A stretch of 64,000 bases of DNA, taken from Sphingomonas sp. TREG-RG-20F-R18-01. Lineage in GTDB: Bacteria; Pseudomonadota; Alphaproteobacteria; Sphingomonadales; Sphingomonadaceae. The stretch is from the NCBI RefSeq assembly GCF_022662475.1, contig NZ_JAKNQQ010000004.1:341788-405787 (forward strand). The letters are read 5' to 3'. A program made the position numbers and the translations under genes. Positions 32,446 to 42,034 of this stretch are shown here, one piece after another. The notes beneath the pieces are model-generated. The model saw only the letters and a program-made list of their open reading frames with translations. It searched no databases and was not told the origin of the DNA. The number at the start of each line of letters is the position of its first letter. Within the stretch, counting starts at the first letter, position 1.

Positions 32446-33624
32446 TCAGTCCGTCCGCACGACCAGCGGCAGGATCGCGTCCAGCAGCAGCATGCCTGCT
32501 TCGGTCACGCCTAACCAATCCATGTTCCGGGCAAGTAGTCCCTGCGCGATGAGCCGGTCCGCTGCTGGGGTGTCGATCAGCCGGTCGATGGTCGTTGCGC
32601 CGACCCTGGCGATCCGCGCCAGATCGACTCCCTCGCGCAGGCGCAGCCCCATCAGCAACGCCTCGGTTGCACGGTCGGCGGGGGGGAGTAGCTCCTCGAT
32701 CTGGGCCCCGTGCATGTTCCGGTCGACGGCCGTCATCCAGTTTTCGGGCTTCTTGTGGCGTGCCGTCGCGAGTCCGCCGCGCCGGCCGTGGGCTCCCGGG
32801 CCGATGCCGGCATAGTCGCGGTACCGCCAGTAGACGAGGTTGTGGCGGCTTTCCGCCCCGGGCCGGGCATGGTTGGAGATCTCATATGCCGGCAATCCCG
32901 CCGCCGCGGTCATCGCGCGCGTCGCCTCGAACAGATCGGCCGCCGAATCGCCGTCGGGAATGACGATCCGCCCCGCCGCCGCCTCGGTCGCGAACCGCGT
33001 GCCCGGTTCGATCGTCAGCTGGTACAACGACAGATGTTCGGTCCCGAAGGAAAGCGCGCGCTCCAGTTCGGTTTGCCAGTCCGACAGACGTTGGCCAGGG
33101 CGCGCGTAGATCAGGTCGAAGCTAACCCGCGCGAAGGCCGCCTGTGCGGTGGCCAGCGCGCCCAGACCCTCGGTCACGTCGTGTGCACGCCCCAGGAACC
33201 GCAAGGCGGCGTCGTCGAGCGCCTGCAATCCGAGCGAAACCCGGTTGACCCCCGCGCGCACGAGATCGGCGAAGCGTGCAGCCTCGACCGAAGACGGATT
33301 GGCCTCAAGGGTGATTTCGATGTCGGGCTCGGGCGCCCAATAGGTCGTGGCGGCGTCGATCACCGCCGCAACGGTTTCGGGGGGCATCAGCGAGGGGGTG
33401 CCGCCACCGAAGAAGATCGAGCCCAAGCGCCGTCCCGGCAGTGCAGCCGCTTCGTAGCGCAGGTCGGCGAGCAATGCCTTGCGCCAGGCCGCCTGGTCGA
33501 CCACGTCGCGCACGTGGCTGTTGAAGTCGCAATATGGACATTTCGAGACGCAGAACGGCCAATGCACATACAGCGCGAGCGGAGATACGGTCAGATCGGC
33601 AGCAGGGATTGGGGCAGTGGGCAT
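32446..33624 (-). CDS. hemW: Radical SAM haem chaperone HemW
   Basis: A 392-residue radical SAM protein related to coproporphyrinogen dehydrogenase. The cluster motif is CVSKCPYCDF (Cys-x3-Cys-x2-Cys) in YVHWPFCVSKCPYCDFNSH, followed by FFGGGTPSLM and the C-terminal HemN domain. It lacks the N-terminal extension of true HemN, so the HemW role (haem transfer to respiratory enzymes) is preferred. In many alphaproteobacteria hemW follows rdgB directly. Here two unrelated genes lie between them. Confidence 0.92.
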   Translation of the reverse strand: MPTAPIPAADLTVSPLALYVHWPFCVSKCPYCDFNSHVRDVVDQAAWRKALLADLRYEAAALPGRRLGSIFFGGGTPSLMPPETVAAVIDAATTYWAPEPDIEITLEANPSSVEAARFADLVRAGVNRVSLGLQALDDAALRFLGRAHDVTEGLGALATAQAAFARVSFDLIYARPGQRLSDWQTELERALSFGTEHLSLYQLTIEPGTRFATEAAAGRIVIPDGDSAADLFEATRAMTAAAGLPAYEISNHARPGAESRHNLVYWRYRDYAGIGPGAHGRRGGLATARHKKPENWMTAVDRNMHGAQIEELLPPADRATEALLMGLRLREGVDLARIARVGATTIDRLIDTPAADRLIAQGLLARNMDWLGVTEAGMLLLDAILPLVVRTD

Positions 33625-33647
33625 CGATCGTGCTATGCAGGCAGACG

Positions 33648-34229
33648 ATGACGGTGGAAAGGTTGGGGGGCCTTAAAAATCGGATGATGGCCGTGCTGTC
33701 AGCGATCGTGCTCGGCGGATGCCAGGTCGCGGCGCCCGAACGCGTGGTGGAGCCGCGGGTGATCGCCGGCAGCTATCCGCGCGGCGAGGCCCTGCTCAAG
33801 GCCGCGATGCTGGCCGGTCACGCCGCGGCGCGGGCCGAGGTCGGCGCGCCGCCGTTGCAGTGGGACGATGCGCTCGCGGCCGATGCGGCGGTCTATGCCG
33901 ATACGCTGGTCGTGACGGGGCGGTTCCGCCACGCCGACCAGCCGATGGGTCCTGGACGCGAAGGGGAGACGCTGTTCCGCGGGACGCGGGGCGCCTATTC
34001 CTATCGGGAAATGGTGGACCTCTGGGTCGCCGAGAAAAAGGATTTCGTCGACGCGGTCACCCCCGATTTCAGCCGGACCGGACGGGGCGAGGACGTCGCG
34101 CACTACACCCAGATCATCTGGCGCGCGACGACCCGAGTCGGGTGCGCGCTGCGGAGCAGCCGGGAGGACGACTATCTCGTGTGCCGCTACTCGCCGCCAG
34201 GAAATGTCATTGGAGAACGTGTGGGCTGA
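33648..34229 (+). CDS. CAP domain (SCP/PR1-like) lipoprotein
   Basis: A 193-residue lipoprotein from ATG 33648, with lipidation Cys25 in IVLGGCQ. Starts at 33684/33687 would still keep the lipobox. The rest is one CAP domain: PPLQWDDALAADAAVYAD, a His in RFRHADQP, Glu in REGETLF and the signature AHYTQIIWRATTRVGCAL. Bacterial CAP proteins have no single agreed function. It is divergent from hemW with 23 bp between the starts. Confidence 0.82.
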   Translation: MTVERLGGLKNRMMAVLSAIVLGGCQVAAPERVVEPRVIAGSYPRGEALLKAAMLAGHAAARAEVGAPPLQWDDALAADAAVYADTLVVTGRFRHADQPMGPGREGETLFRGTRGAYSYREMVDLWVAEKKDFVDAVTPDFSRTGRGEDVAHYTQIIWRATTRVGCALRSSREDDYLVCRYSPPGNVIGERVG

Positions 34230-34433
34230 GGCGAAGATGGCGCGCGATCGCGGCGAGATCTTCATCATGTGCCACATTGAAACATAGCGATCGTTGCACA
34301 GAGAAGACCTATCCTCTTCTGGAACAATCCTTGGTTAACAGGCAGATATTGGCCGTTGCTGCTATTTTGTCTGGCGCTACAGCCGGTTGCATCAACCGGC
34401 CAGATCGTGGCCCAGCAATACAGGGCGTATCCC

Positions 34434-35045
34434 ATGAAGATGATCCAGAGCCTTTCGGCCGCCGCGGCACTTGCCTGCGCCATTGCCGCGGTGCCGGCCA
34501 CGGCCGCGACGCCGATCGTCAGCAGCGGCAAGCTGATGGGCGCAACCGGCGTGACCGTCGGTGGCGCGAGCTATGACGTCGCCTTCCTCGATGGCACCTG
34601 CTCGGGCGTGTTCGGCGGCTGCACCACCGGCAACTTTTCCTTCACCACGCTGTCGAGCGCGCTGGCTGCGGGCAATGCGCTGCTGTCGCAGGTCTTTATC
34701 AACGGCAAGGCCGGCGCGTTCGATACGCATCCGGCGCTGACGGCCGGCTGCACGAGCGCAGTCGCCTGCAATGTCCTGATCCCGTTCGCGGCGAGCAATG
34801 GCGTCGCGCTGGTGACCGACACCGTCAACATGCCGACCGCGTCGCTCGATTTCACCTTCGCGTCGCTGATCGGATCGAAGACGTCGACCGCTTCGCTGGC
34901 GAGCTTCGTCTATGCCAAGTTCACGCCATCGGTGACGACCGCGGTGCCCGAGCCTGCCACCTGGGCGATGATGCTGGCCGGCTTCGGCCTGATGGGCGCC
35001 GCGCTGCGCTATCGCAAGCGCTCGACCAAGCTGACCCTGGCCTGA
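34434..35045 (+). CDS. PEPxxWA-CTERM sorting domain protein
   Basis: A 203-residue exported protein: signal peptide MKMIQSLSAAAALACAIAAV, a ~150-residue beta-rich body with few charges, and the C-terminal sorting signal VPEPATWAMMLAGFGLMGAA followed by an Arg/Lys cluster. Such tails combine a PEP motif, one membrane helix and a basic end, and are processed by exosortase-like enzymes. A sigma-54-like element with one poor position (TGGAAC-N5-TTGG, 34320-34334) lies about 100 bp upstream. It is followed by a strong terminator. Confidence 0.85.
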   Translation: MKMIQSLSAAAALACAIAAVPATAATPIVSSGKLMGATGVTVGGASYDVAFLDGTCSGVFGGCTTGNFSFTTLSSALAAGNALLSQVFINGKAGAFDTHPALTAGCTSAVACNVLIPFAASNGVALVTDTVNMPTASLDFTFASLIGSKTSTASLASFVYAKFTPSVTTAVPEPATWAMMLAGFGLMGAALRYRKRSTKLTLA

Positions 35046-35070
35046 TCCCCGGCGTAGCGGGTGCCCAAAA

Positions 35071-35101
35071 ACCCGGCGGTCGCGCGACCGCCGGGTTTTT
35101 T
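35071..35101 (+). terminator. Rho-independent terminator after PEPxxWA-CTERM gene
   Basis: A perfect 12-bp stem ACCCGGCGGTCG / CGACCGCCGGGT with a CG loop is followed by six T. It starts 26 bp after the stop codon. A run of A on its left side means it can also work for the convergent rdgB transcript. Confidence 0.92.
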
Positions 35102-35121
35102 CGGTAGCGGGCGGCGCGGAC

Positions 35122-35766
35122 CTACAGCACTGCCGCGGTCATCTGCGCGAAGGCGGCGGCGCGGTGGCTGATCGCATGCTTCTGCGCGGGGTCCATCTCG
35201 GCATAGGTCTGGTCGCTGCCGGTAGGCACGAACACCGGGTCGTAGCCGAACCCGACCGCGCCGCGCGGCGGCCACGTCAGCGTGCCCTCGGCGCGGCCCT
35301 CGAACCACTGGACGTGCCCGTCGGGCCACGCCAGTGCCAAGACGCAGACGAAATGCGCGCTGCGGCTGGCATCGGGCCCCTTGGCGACGAGCGCGTCCTC
35401 GACCTTGGTCATCGCGAGCGTCCAGTCGCGCCCGTTGGGCGTTTCCGCCCAATTGGCGGTGTAGACCCCCGGATCGCCGCCGAGCGCCTCGACGCACAGC
35501 CCGCTATCGTCGGCGAGCGCGGGCAGGCCCGACAGGTCGGCGGCCTGCAGCGCCTTCAGCTCGGCATTGGCGACGAAGGTCGTGCCGGTTTCCTCCGGCT
35601 CGGGCAGGTCGAGATCGGCGGCGGAGATCGCCTCGATCCCGTGCTCGGCGAGCAACGCGCCGATCTCGCGGACCTTGCCCGCATTGTGGCTGGCGATGAC
35701 GAGCTTGCCGGGGGCAAGCTTGCGGATCGCCTGGGGCGCCACGCCCTCATCCCCGGTCGGCGTCAC
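35122..35766 (-). CDS. rdgB: Non-canonical purine NTP pyrophosphatase (RdgB/HAM1)
   Basis: A 214-residue enzyme removing dITP/XTP from the nucleotide pool: [15 protein letters not shown] at the N-terminus, [20 protein letters not shown] in the middle and [10 protein letters not shown] then SHRAAAF near the C-terminus. The start is GTG 35766, which overlaps the rph stop by 4 bp (GTGA), so the two are translationally coupled. Confidence 0.95.
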   Translation of the reverse strand: MTPTGDEGVAPQAIRKLAPGKLVIASHNAGKVREIGALLAEHGIEAISAADLDLPEPEETGTTFVANAELKALQAADLSGLPALADDSGLCVEALGGDPGVYTANWAETPNGRDWTLAMTKVEDALVAKGPDASRSAHFVCVLALAWPDGHVQWFEGRAEGTLTWPPRGAVGFGYDPVFVPTGSDQTYAEMDPAQKHAISHRAAAFAQMTAAVL

Positions 35767-36479
35767 TTGGCGACCGCCCGCGCCTGGGCGGCGAAGATGT
35801 CGGTGCAGCCGATCCGCGCCAGACGAAGCAGGCGGAGCAGCGCTTCCTCGTCATAGGTCGCGCCCTCGGCGGTCGCCTGGACTTCGGCGATGTTGCCGTT
35901 TTCGAGCAGGACGAAGTTCGCGTCCGCGTCGGCGTTCGAATCCTCGTCATAGTCGAGGTCGAGCACGGGCGTGCCCTTGTAGATCCCGCAGCTGATCGCC
36001 GCGACCTTCTGCGTCAGCGGGTCGGCGGTGAGCTTGCCGCTCGCCATCAGCCCGTCGATCGCGAGCCGGAGCGCGACCCATGCGCCCGAGATCGACGCGG
36101 TGCGCGTGCCGCCATCCGCCTGGATGACGTCGCAATCCAGCACGATCTGGCGCTCGCCGAGCAGCTTGAGGTCGGTGACGGCGCGCAAGCTGCGCCCGAT
36201 CAGGCGCTGGATTTCCTGCGTGCGGCCCGACTGCTTGCCCTTGGCGGCTTCGCGGCTGCCACGGGTGTGCGTCGCGCGCGGGAGCATGCCGTATTCCGCC
36301 GTCACCCAGCCCTCGCCCTTGCCGCGCAGGAACGGCGGTACCTTTTCCTCGATGCTGGCGGTGACGAGCACCTTGGTGTCGCCGAAACCGATCAGCACCG
36401 ATCCTTCGGCGTGACGGGTGAAACGCGGCTCGATCGTGATCGCGCGCATCTGGTCGGGGGTACGGCCGCTGGGGCGCAT
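35763..36479 (-). CDS. rph: Ribonuclease PH
   Basis: A 238-residue phosphorolytic 3'-5' exonuclease that trims tRNA 3' ends: [20 protein letters not shown], then [34 protein letters not shown] and [16 protein letters not shown]. All phosphate- and RNA-binding motifs are present. It leads the rph-rdgB pair and is divergent from the tonB-like gene. Confidence 0.97.
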   Translation of the reverse strand: MRPSGRTPDQMRAITIEPRFTRHAEGSVLIGFGDTKVLVTASIEEKVPPFLRGKGEGWVTAEYGMLPRATHTRGSREAAKGKQSGRTQEIQRLIGRSLRAVTDLKLLGERQIVLDCDVIQADGGTRTASISGAWVALRLAIDGLMASGKLTADPLTQKVAAISCGIYKGTPVLDLDYDEDSNADADANFVLLENGNIAEVQATAEGATYDEEALLRLLRLARIGCTDIFAAQARAVAK

Positions 36480-36576
36480 CGGGAATCTCCTGAGAATGGT
36501 CGCGACGACCTACCCGTGCGTTGGGACAGTGTCACCCCTATCTGAAGGGGCCGCGACCCCGGAGCCCGACCCCCTG

Positions 36577-37341
36577 ATGACGACCTACCAACCTTCCTCG
36601 ACTGGCGACCGGATCAAGGGGGCGGGCGGGGCCGCGTTGCTGGTGGTGGCGATCGGATACGGGCTGGTGACGGGGCTGTCGGTCGATTTTCGCACCCGCG
36701 TGGTCGAGGAGATGAAGGCGTTTTCGGTGCTTCCGCCCGCTCCGCCGCCGCCCAAGAAGGAGGTCGTGCCCGCACCGCGCAAGGCGGAGAAGCGCAAGGA
36801 GGCCGAAGCCGCACCGCCGAACCTCACCGCCAAGCCGACCGAAGTCGTTGTGCCGCCACCGGTGATCCGTCTGCCCAAGCCGCCGCCGATCGTGGTGGCA
36901 CCCGTGGCCGGGCCGGGGACGGACCCCAAGGCGGGGGCGGCACCCGTGGTCGGGCCGGGGACGGGGAGCGGCGGGCAGGGCAATGGGCGCGGCAGCGGTC
37001 GCGGCGGTGATGGCGATGGCGGCGGGGGCGGGGAGATCCCGCTCCGATTGATCAGCGGGCCGCTTCGCTATCGTGATCTGCCGCGAGACCTGTACGCCGC
37101 AAATGTCACAGGCACCGTCGAGATGGAATTTGTCGTCGGCGTCAAGGGCCGCGTCACTGCGTGCCGGATCACCCGCTCCAGCGGCAACGCCCGGCTGGAC
37201 GCGGCGACGTGCGGGCTGACCGTTGCAAAACTTCGTTACCGTCCGACCAGGACGGCGGCCGGAATGGCCGTCCCGGATACGGTTGCAGGCGAGCAGGTTT
37301 GGACGTCGGACCGTGTGGAAGGCGGGGACGAAGAGGAGTAG
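36577..37341 (+). CDS. Energy transducer TonB-like protein
   Basis: A 254-residue protein from ATG 36577. One N-terminal helix (GGAALLVVAIGYGLVTGLSV) is followed by a Pro/Lys-rich periplasmic spacer (PPAPPPPKKEVVPAPRKAEK), a Gly-rich stretch and a C-terminal TonB domain (YPRDL-like RDLPRDLYAANVTGTVEMEF, ITRSSGNARLDAATC). No exbBD are adjacent. The gene tail is the source of the relics in the downstream array (PDTVAGEQVW and EGGDEEE recur there). Confidence 0.85.
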   Translation: MTTYQPSSTGDRIKGAGGAALLVVAIGYGLVTGLSVDFRTRVVEEMKAFSVLPPAPPPPKKEVVPAPRKAEKRKEAEAAPPNLTAKPTEVVVPPPVIRLPKPPPIVVAPVAGPGTDPKAGAAPVVGPGTGSGGQGNGRGSGRGGDGDGGGGGEIPLRLISGPLRYRDLPRDLYAANVTGTVEMEFVVGVKGRVTACRITRSSGNARLDAATCGLTVAKLRYRPTRTAAGMAVPDTVAGEQVWTSDRVEGGDEEE

Positions 37342-37360
37342 CGGGTTTCCCCCACCTTGT

Positions 37361-38200
37361 TACTTCCCCGGCGAAGGCCGGGGCCCAGTAGAGAGGTCGG
37401 AGGAAATTTGGCACAGCGCCCGCTTCTACCCGTCTCACTACTGGGCCCCGGCCTTCGCCGGGGGGGGACTGTGCGATGGGTAGTTACTTACCCCGGCGGG
37501 TGCCGGATATGATTTCAGGTGAGGCAGGTTTGACGGATCGAGCGGGGGAAGGCGGGGACGAGGAAGATCGATCACGCTGCCACCACTCTTGAACGCCTCC
37601 CCGGCGAAGGCCGGGGCCCAATAGAGCGGTCAGAGGACACCGGGCGCAGCGTCCGCTTCTACCCGTCTCACTACTGGGCCCCGGCCTTCGCCGGGGAGGT
37701 TGGGGACTGTGCGGTGGGCAGTTACCGACCCCGGCGGGTGCCGGATATGATTTCAGGTGAGGCAGGTTTGACGGATCGAGCGGGGGAAGGCGGGGGCGAG
37801 GAAGATCGATCACGCTGCCACCACTCTTGAACGCCTCCCCGGCGAAGGCCGAGGCCCAATAGAGCGGTCAGAGGACACCGGGCACAGCGTCCGCTTCTAC
37901 CCGTCTCACTATTGGGCCCCGGCCTTCGCCGGGGGGGGGTGAGGGCTGCGCAGTGGGTCGTTATTCGCTCCTGCGGGTGCCGGATATGATTTCAGGTGAA
38001 GCGGATTTGACGGATCGAGCGTGGGGAAGGCGGCGACGAGGAAGGTCGATCATGCCGCCATCACCCTTGCACGCCTCCCCGGCGACGGCCGGGGCCCAGT
38101 AGAGAGATCGGAGGAGATTGGGCACAGCGTCCGCTTCTATCCGTCTCACTACTGGGCCCCGGCCTTCGCCGGGGAAGCGCTAACAACAGAAGGGTGGTTA
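37361..38200. repeat. Tandem array: four family B REP pairs with three tonB 3'-end relics
   Basis: REP pairs begin at 37366, 37599, 37837 and 38077 (period 233-240 bp), each with arms CCCCGGCGAAGGCCGGGGCC and complement. Between them lie copies of the 3' end of the upstream tonB-like gene at about 37500-37570, 37739-37810 and 37979-38050. They share GCAGGTTTG, GGAAGGCGGGGACGA and CCGGATA with the gene, and one frame reads PDMISGEAGLTDRAGEGGDE against PDTVAGEQVW...EGGDEEE. The relics resemble each other more than the functional tail. This fills the 906-bp gap up to the SDR gene. Confidence 0.85.
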
Positions 38201-38247
38201 GCGGCTATCCCCGGCGCTTATGGCCGGGGATAGCACCAACCCGAAGC

Positions 38248-39033
38248 TTACTCCGTGCCGCTGCCGGGCTCCGCCATCTTGCGATGCTGCTCGGCAACGA
38301 ACGAAGGGGGCAAGACGCCCGTGGCCGCGACCTGCAGCTTGTTCGACAGTCCCGAGACGATGCTCCCCTTGCCCGCGAACAACGCCTCCCAGCCGTCCTT
38401 CGCGACCTTGGCCGGATCACTCTTGCTGTCGCTCTGGCCGACGCTGGTGTCGTTCATGCCGGCGCGGTCGAAGAATTCGGTCTCGACCGGGCCGGGCATC
38501 AACGTCGTGATCGTGACGCCCTTCGACTCCTTGATCTCGTTGCGCAAAGCCTCGGTCCAGTTGTCCACGAACGCCTTGGTGCCGTTGTACACCGCGTTGA
38601 ACGCGCCCGGAATGTAGCCTGCGACCGACCCGGTGACGAGGATCTTGCCATCGTCCCGCGCGACCATGTCCTTGAGGACGCGCTGGATGAGATAGACCGT
38701 GCCCGTGATGTTGGTGTCCACCGAGCGCCGCCACTTGGCGACGTCCTGGTCGAGGAACGCGCCACCGGTGCCGATCCCGGCATTCTCGCACAGCAGATCG
38801 ACCTGACGGCCCCCGGTGGCATCGAGCAACTGGTCGACGCCTTCGATCGACGACAGGTCGGCGTTGACCGACTGGACGTCAGTGCCGAACTGCTTGAAGT
38901 CGGCGGCGGCGGAATCGATCAGCGCTTCGTTCGCGACGACGATCAGGTCGTAGCCGTCCTTCGCCGCGATGGTGGCGAGTTCGAAGCCGATCCCGGTCGA
39001 TGCGCCGGTGACGATTGCGAGTTTGTTGGCCAT
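38248..39033 (-). CDS. SDR family NAD(P)-dependent oxidoreductase
   Basis: A 261-residue short-chain dehydrogenase: cofactor motif TGASTGIG at 9-16, NAG in CENAGIG, catalytic Ser in VTGSVAG and Tyr-x3-Lys in YNGTK. The C-terminal ~70 residues (after TEFFDRAGM) are long for a classical SDR. The substrate is unknown. It is the third gene of an SRPBCC-ADH-SDR operon (23-bp gap after the ADH). Confidence 0.87.
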   Translation of the reverse strand: MANKLAIVTGASTGIGFELATIAAKDGYDLIVVANEALIDSAAADFKQFGTDVQSVNADLSSIEGVDQLLDATGGRQVDLLCENAGIGTGGAFLDQDVAKWRRSVDTNITGTVYLIQRVLKDMVARDDGKILVTGSVAGYIPGAFNAVYNGTKAFVDNWTEALRNEIKESKGVTITTLMPGPVETEFFDRAGMNDTSVGQSDSKSDPAKVAKDGWEALFAGKGSIVSGLSNKLQVAATGVLPPSFVAEQHRKMAEPGSGTE

Positions 39034-39056
39034 GTTGGTCTCTCCTGAAATATGGG

Positions 39057-40244
39057 TCAGAGCGTGGGCGCGAGGCCGGGCTTGAGGACGACCTTGGTCA
39101 CCTCATTCTGGTTGTCGTGGAACATCTTGTAGCCCTGCGGGGCTTCCTCGAGCGACAGCCGGTGCGAGATGAGGAAGGTCGTGTCGATCTTCTCCTCGAG
39201 GATGGCGGCGAGCAGTCCGGGCAGGTAATGCTGGACGTGGGTCTGCCCGGTCTTGAGCGTCAGGCCCTTTTCCATGAACGCGCCGAGCGGGAATTTGTCG
39301 ACGAACCCGCCGTACACCGCAGGCATCGAGACACGGCCACCCTTGCGGCAGGCGTAGATCGCCTGACGGATCGCGTGCGTGCGATCGGTGCCGAGGAAGG
39401 TCGACTTCTTGATCTGATCGATGACGTTGTCGACGAAGAAGCCGTGCGCTTCCAATCCGACGCTGTCGATCACGGCGTCGGGACCGATTCCGCCGGTCAT
39501 CTCCATCAGCGCGTCATAGACCGCGGAATCCTCGAAGTTGATCGTCTCCGCGCCGAACTTCTTCGCGAGTTCGAGACGGCGCGGGAAGTGATCGATCGCG
39601 ATCACGCGTTCGGCCCCCATCAGGAACGCCGACTGCACCGCGAACAGCCCGACCGGGCCGCACCCCCAGACCGCGACGGTATCGCCGGGTTCGATGTCGG
39701 CATTCTCCGCCGCCATCCAGCCGGTCGGCAGAATGTCCGACAAGAACAGCACCTTCTCGTCGTCGATCCCCTCGGGAATGACGATCGGGCCGACGTCGCT
39801 GAACGGCACGCGGACATATTCCGCCTGGCCGCCCGCATAACCGCCGGTCATGTGGCTGTAGCCGAACAGCCCCGACATCGGCTGGCCATACAGCGTCTGC
39901 GCGATGTCCTGATTGTCTGCGGGCAAACCGTTGTCGCACGCCGAATATTGGTGCTTGCCGCAATGATAGCAGCTGCCGCACGCGATGGTGAACGGGACGA
40001 CGACCTTCTGGCCCTTCTTGAGCGTCGATTTGGGGCCGATCTCGACGACTTCGCCCATGAATTCATGGCCGAGGATGTCGCCCGACTGCATGGTCGGGAT
40101 ATAGCCGTCGTATAGATGCAGGTCGGAGCCGCAGATCGCGGTCGCGGTGATCTTGATGATCGCGTCGCGGGGGTTGATGATTTCGGGATCGTCGACGGTG
40201 TCGACGCGGACGTCGTGACGGCCGTGCCAAGTCAGCGCGCGCAT
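39057..40244 (-). CDS. Zinc-dependent alcohol dehydrogenase (formaldehyde dehydrogenase-like)
   Basis: A 395-residue medium-chain dehydrogenase. Catalytic zinc ligands are Cys38, His60 and Glu61. Structural zinc is held by Cys89, Cys92, Cys95 and Cys103. The NAD fold has [13 protein letters not shown]. The long insert after the structural-zinc lobe ([19 protein letters not shown]) is typical of the glutathione-independent formaldehyde dehydrogenase branch. Its ATG overlaps the SRPBCC stop by one base. Confidence 0.88.
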   Translation of the reverse strand: MRALTWHGRHDVRVDTVDDPEIINPRDAIIKITATAICGSDLHLYDGYIPTMQSGDILGHEFMGEVVEIGPKSTLKKGQKVVVPFTIACGSCYHCGKHQYSACDNGLPADNQDIAQTLYGQPMSGLFGYSHMTGGYAGGQAEYVRVPFSDVGPIVIPEGIDDEKVLFLSDILPTGWMAAENADIEPGDTVAVWGCGPVGLFAVQSAFLMGAERVIAIDHFPRRLELAKKFGAETINFEDSAVYDALMEMTGGIGPDAVIDSVGLEAHGFFVDNVIDQIKKSTFLGTDRTHAIRQAIYACRKGGRVSMPAVYGGFVDKFPLGAFMEKGLTLKTGQTHVQHYLPGLLAAILEEKIDTTFLISHRLSLEEAPQGYKMFHDNQNEVTKVVLKPGLAPTL

Positions 40245-40825
40245 CAGGCCTTCTCCTCTTCATATTGTTTGCGCGTCTGCGCGGCGGTGGCGACTTCGCC
40301 GGTTTCCATCAATTGCTTGAAGCGGCGCAGGTCGCGTCGCGCCTGGATCGCAGGTTCGCGCTGGAACAGCTTGGCGATCAGCTTGCCGACGACACCCGCG
40401 GGCGGATCGTACAGCAGCGTCGCGGTGACGATGGTGCCGCGCGCGCCCGCATCGCGGAAATCGACGCGACCGCTATTGTCGATGTCGGCACCGGGCTCGG
40501 ACGCCCAGGCGACATACTCGCCATCGACTTCGTCGGTGACGACCGAATCCCATTCGACCATCTTGCCGCCGGGGGCTTTCACCACCCAATGCGACCGCTT
40601 CGCGTCGAGCACGTCGATCCGCTCGACATTGTCCATGAACGTCGGGAGATTGGTGAAGTCGCGGAAATAGGCAAAGAGTTCGGCACGCGGCCGGTTGATC
40701 GTGACCGCGCGGCCGACGACCGAATCGCCACGCTTTTCGAGCAGCGAGTCCGTCATCGCCTCGACCGCGGCAGATGTATGTTTGGATGCGGATAACGGGG
40801 CATCGTCGGTGGTGACGTCTGGCAT
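40244..40825 (-). CDS. SRPBCC family protein
   Basis: A 193-residue protein from ATG 40825, preceded by AGGAGG. A charged lead of ~35 residues is followed by a helix-grip fold of the polyketide cyclase/START type ([20 protein letters not shown], then [14 protein letters not shown]). Such proteins bind hydrophobic ligands. It is the first gene of a tight operon with the alcohol dehydrogenase and SDR genes, an association often seen in sphingomonads and possibly stress related. Confidence 0.82.
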   Translation of the reverse strand: MPDVTTDDAPLSASKHTSAAVEAMTDSLLEKRGDSVVGRAVTINRPRAELFAYFRDFTNLPTFMDNVERIDVLDAKRSHWVVKAPGGKMVEWDSVVTDEVDGEYVAWASEPGADIDNSGRVDFRDAGARGTIVTATLLYDPPAGVVGKLIAKLFQREPAIQARRDLRRFKQLMETGEVATAAQTRKQYEEEKA

Positions 40826-40961
40826 CGGGCCCTCCTGGGTTGCGGTGTCGTTAACGCGCCGGGGGGGCGGGGCGGTTCCTGCGAAAAGAGGATAACCTCG
40901 ATCAGGTGCGACGATCCGGTCGTTGTCCGCGCCGGTTGAGCGAAGCGCCAAGGGGGGCCAT

Positions 40962-42014
40962 ATGACAGGCATGACCGCAGCCCCGATCACCGAACTCAAC
41001 GACCGTGCGCGGGACATCTTCCGGGTGGTGGTGGAGAGCTATCTCGACACCGGCGCACCGATCGGGTCGCGCGCGATCGCGCATCTGTCGGGGCTCAACC
41101 TGTCGCCCGCGTCGATCCGTAACGTGATGCAGGATCTCGAGGAACTCGGGCTGCTCGCGGCACCGCATACCAGCGCTGGGCGGATGCCGACCGAGATCGG
41201 GCTACGGCTGTTCGTCGACGGAATGATGCAGGCGCTCGAACCCTCTGCCGAGGAACAGGCGGCAATCGCGGCGCGGCTGACGCACGCCGGCCCGGTCGAG
41301 GAAGCGATCGCGGCGACGACTGCCGCGCTTTCGGGTCTGTCGGCATGTGCGGGGATGGTGATGGTCGCCAAGCGCGAACTTGTGTTGCGGCAAATGAGCT
41401 TCGTGCCGCTGTCTGCGGAACGCGCGCTCGCGGTGCTGGTCGGTGCGGACGGGTCGGTCGAGAATCGCGTGATCGCGTTGCCGCCGGGTCTCCCGGTGTC
41501 CGCGCTGGTCGAGGCGGGCAATTACATGAGCGCGATGCTCGGCGGGCTGACCATCGACGAGGCGCGTGCGCGGATCGAGATCGAGATGGCCGACGAGCGC
41601 GCCGAACTCGACGGTGCCGCGCGCACGTTGATCGAGCGCGGGCTCGCGGTGTGGAGCGAGGATGGCGACCGCCGCCCGGTGCTGATCGTGCGCGGGCAGG
41701 CGCGGCTGATCGACGATGCCGCCGCCGCCGACCTCGAGCGCGTTCGCGATCTGCTTGATGATCTCGAGGGGAAACAGGACATTGCGCGGCTGCTCGACAA
41801 TGCTGCGGCAGGGGATGCGACCCGCATCTTCATCGGGGCGGAGACCAAGTTGTTCGCGCTGACGGGGTCCTCGGTGATCGCCAAACCGTTCCGCGGGCTG
41901 GACGGTCGCGTGGTCGGAGTGGTCGGGGTGATCGGCCCCACGAGGTTGAACTATGCGCGCGTCGTGCCCATGGTGGATTATACCGCCGCGACACTCGCGC
42001 GCTTGATGGGTTGA
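40962..42014 (+). CDS. hrcA: Heat-inducible transcriptional repressor HrcA
   Basis: A 350-residue winged-helix repressor of heat-shock genes: LNDRARDIFRVVVESYLDTG, SRAIAHLSGLNLSPASIRN (recognition helix), HTSAGRMPTEIGLRLFVDG and C-terminal GVIGPTRLNYARVVPMVDY. The start is ATG 40962 after AAGGGGGG. I found no CIRCE operator (TTAGCACTC-N9-GAGTGCTAA) upstream, so its targets are probably elsewhere. grpE follows directly. Confidence 0.95.
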   Translation: MTGMTAAPITELNDRARDIFRVVVESYLDTGAPIGSRAIAHLSGLNLSPASIRNVMQDLEELGLLAAPHTSAGRMPTEIGLRLFVDGMMQALEPSAEEQAAIAARLTHAGPVEEAIAATTAALSGLSACAGMVMVAKRELVLRQMSFVPLSAERALAVLVGADGSVENRVIALPPGLPVSALVEAGNYMSAMLGGLTIDEARARIEIEMADERAELDGAARTLIERGLAVWSEDGDRRPVLIVRGQARLIDDAAAADLERVRDLLDDLEGKQDIARLLDNAAAGDATRIFIGAETKLFALTGSSVIAKPFRGLDGRVVGVVGVIGPTRLNYARVVPMVDYTAATLARLMG

Positions 42015-42034
42015 ACACGGGATTTTTGGACGAC

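Noticed and set aside
40826..40961. CIRCE operator upstream of hrcA
   Set aside because: No TTAGCACTC-N9-GAGTGCTAA-like inverted repeat is present in the gap.
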